A DNA stretch of 41,243 nt. It comes from an uncultured Clostridia bacterium (GTDB taxonomy: Bacteria > Bacillota > Clostridia > Christensenellales > UBA1242). Position 1 is the first letter of the stretch. Each line of letters begins with the position of its first letter. Positions 40,060 to 41,243 of the stretch are shown piece by piece. The notes beneath the pieces were generated by a model. The model saw only the letters and a program-made list of their open reading frames with translations. It was not told where the DNA came from and did not search any database. The position numbers were made by a program, and so were the translations under genes. The DNA lies in assembly GCA_934754375.1 (NCBI GenBank), contig CAKVHT010000003.1, forward strand, positions 1-41,243, written 5' to 3'.

Positions 40060-40596
40060 ATGAACGATTTAATTAAAGTTGATATTTTTGATAATCCAAT
40101 TGGTTACATTTCTAAACAAAAGGCGCATGAAAAACCTGTTTTGCACCGTGCGTTTTCAGTGTTTTTGTACCATAACAACAAAATGTTAATTCAACAAAGG
40201 GCTTTCAACAAATATCACTCTGGTGGACTGTGGGCAAACACATGTTGCAGTCACCCAAGGACGTCTAATATTTTAGATGATGCATCTAATAGGCTGAAAG
40301 AAGAACTTGGTATAACATTGCAATCTAACAAGCTGAAGGAAGTTTTTAATTTTACATATTTAACTGAATTTAATGCTAATTTATATGAGTATGAATTTGA
40401 CCATGTTTTGGTTGCAGATTATGTTGGCAAATACAGTATCAATCCAGACGAAGTCAACGATTTAAAATGGGTTGATATAGACATTTTGTCCAAGGATTTG
40501 GTTTTAACCCCTAAAAAATATGCCAGTTGGTTTTTAATATGTGCTCCAAAGGTTATCAGCTATATTAAGGGTCTATCAAATCAAACAGTTGGTTAA
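40060..40596 (+). CDS. idi: Isopentenyl-diphosphate delta-isomerase, type I (Nudix fold)
   Basis: A 178-aa product, typical length for IDI-1. It interconverts IPP and DMAPP for isoprenoid synthesis. Active-site features: VLHRAFSVFL (metal-binding His29), WANTCCSHPR (catalytic Cys63, metal His65), the Nudix-like helix ASNRLKEELGI (about 75-85), and YEYEFDHV with Glu112. Many Bacillota use the unrelated flavin-dependent type II enzyme, so a type I enzyme here is notable. The message appears leaderless. No other isoprenoid genes are adjacent. Confidence 0.93.
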   Translation: MNDLIKVDIFDNPIGYISKQKAHEKPVLHRAFSVFLYHNNKMLIQQRAFNKYHSGGLWANTCCSHPRTSNILDDASNRLKEELGITLQSNKLKEVFNFTYLTEFNANLYEYEFDHVLVADYVGKYSINPDEVNDLKWVDIDILSKDLVLTPKKYASWFLICAPKVISYIKGLSNQTVG

Positions 40597-40868
40597 ACTA
40601 TAAAATTATCTTGAATTTGCTAAACATTTTGTTGTAATGTGCTTTTATTATAAAAAACTCAAAACAATCTAACAAAAAAAATGATATGATGGCAAAAATT
40701 TGCAACAAAAATAAATTATTGTATAGATTTTGCAATTATTTATCAAGTTGTAAAATTTTAAAAATTCATATACAAATTTAAAGGTTTTATGTTATTATGT
40801 ATATAGTTGCAAAGAAACTCTTAATTTTTACTCCACTTACGCAACTAAAAAAATAAAAGGAGAATATT
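40597..40868. other. A/T-rich intergenic region before the lipoprotein gene
   Basis: About 270 nt with no credible frame. It contains a small inverted repeat AGTTGC/GCAACT (about 40805-40846) and several A/T boxes (for example TATTAT near 40792) that could serve as the -10 of the downstream gene; none is clearly best. No idi terminator stands out. Confidence 0.4.
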
Positions 40869-40928
40869 ATGACAAAAAGAAAATTAATAAATTGGAGGGG
40901 GGAGGGGAATAATTATGTTAAAGAATAA
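40869..40928 (+). CDS. Possible 19-aa leader peptide overlapping the lipoprotein start
   Basis: ATG 40869 has a good Shine-Dalgarno (AAAAGGAG, 7 nt away) and opens a 19-codon frame (MTKRKLINWRGEGNNYVKE). It ends at 40928, 14 nt inside the downstream lipoprotein gene in another frame. Such an arrangement allows translational coupling. The frame crosses the G-rich Shine-Dalgarno of the second gene. It could equally be a non-functional upstream start. Confidence 0.4.
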   Translation: MTKRKLINWRGEGNNYVKE

Positions 40929-41243
40929 ATTTTATAAATTGGCAATTTTTATAGTATTTGCAATTATACCAACATTTCTATTGTTGTCAGCATGCGGAAA
41001 AAAGGCTCCAAAATATTACTATTTCACAGTTGATGCTCTTCCCTCGCATGTTTCAGAAGTGAGAGTCCTAAATACAACTGGTGGCTATGGTTCAGATAGT
41101 AAAGGAAAATTCTTGACAGATGGCGACACCGCTGAAATTAGATTTTTTATTGAAGAAGGCTACACTCTTGGAACTTTGAAAGTTTTAAGCAATGGTGAAG
41201 AGCTCACTATTACAGAAGAAGAAGGCGAATATGCCTATAAAGC
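40915..41243 (+). CDS. Lipoprotein, N-terminal part (cut by window edge)
   Basis: About 109 residues before the edge. A lipoprotein signal peptide is clear: basic start (MLKNKFYK), hydrophobic core (residues 9-23) and lipobox LLSAC with the lipidated Cys at about residue 24, followed by GKK. The mature part (KYYYFTVDALPSHVSEVRVLN, then FLTDGDTAEIRFFIEEGYTL) resembles the bacterial-surface beta domains found in multi-repeat lipoproteins. The Shine-Dalgarno region is an unusual purine block, GGAGGGGGGAGGGG at 40894-40907. It would be anchored on the outer face of the membrane. Function unknown. Confidence 0.8.
   Translation, partial: MLKNKFYKLAIFIVFAIIPTFLLLSACGKKAPKYYYFTVDALPSHVSEVRVLNTTGGYGSDSKGKFLTDGDTAEIRFFIEEGYTLGTLKVLSNGEELTITEEEGEYAYK

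Noticed and set aside
1..41243. CRISPR arrays, insertion sequences with transposase, integrases or rRNA genes
   Set aside because: I saw no regularly spaced repeats, transposase or recombinase motifs, or rRNA sequence on either strand.

Overview
The window is a 41 kb piece of an AT-rich, low-GC Gram-positive-type (Bacillota-like) chromosome, most likely from an uncultivated, host-associated lineage; that placement is an inference. The signs are strong A/T codon bias, an rpsF-ssb-rpsR operon, a PBP5-type carboxypeptidase, a CwlD-like amidase, UppP, a diglucosyl/MGDG-synthase-like lipid glycosyltransferase, lipoprotein signals, and no outer-membrane genes. Most of it is ordinary core genome in short operons: uvrB, ychF, tsaD, prfB, rpsF/ssb/rpsR, signal peptidase I, alaS, tmk, fhs, a type I isopentenyl-diphosphate isomerase, and four tRNAs (Gly-CCC, Met-CAT, Glu-TTC, Arg-TCG).

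Layout. 1-3.9 kb: the N-terminus of a surface protein, a small membrane protein, an M3 peptidase and two tandem membrane-anchored paralogues. 3.9-6.7 kb: uvrB and a convergent membrane protein. 7.2-8.1 kb: a roughly 630-nt structured non-coding RNA with its own consensus promoter, an end-to-end closing helix and an intrinsic terminator, preceded by a Cro/C1-type repressor gene. 8.2-11.5 kb: uppP, ychF plus a Lys-rich membrane protein, and tRNAs; a hairpin-rich insert beside tRNA-Gly is bounded by an 18-bp copy of the tRNA 3' end. 11.7-15.9 kb: a P-loop kinase, two glycosyltransferases and a short-chain dehydrogenase. 16.1-21.2 kb: an accessory block with two orphan genes, gene remnants and a compact BcgI-like (type IIB) restriction-modification operon led by a ribbon-helix-helix regulator, whose promoter overlaps two copies of an 8-bp palindrome. 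21.4-41.2 kb: core genes again, with an nrnA-like/HD/CAT-like operon, a DUF4097-like protein, a small gene behind twin palindromes, and a truncated lipoprotein at the right edge.

The points most worth a second look are: (1) the large RNA, which resembles the ROOL/GOLLD class in size and architecture; (2) a window-wide pattern in which about eleven genes carry a -10 box ending 5-7 nt (usually exactly 6) before the ATG with no Shine-Dalgarno, implying many leaderless mRNAs; (3) the tRNA-Gly element; (4) the autoregulated-looking restriction-modification operon; (5) the twin TTTTGTACAAAA operator upstream of an unknown 87-aa protein; (6) an alanyl-tRNA synthetase without its C-Ala domain. Family assignments come from reading motifs, not from database searches.
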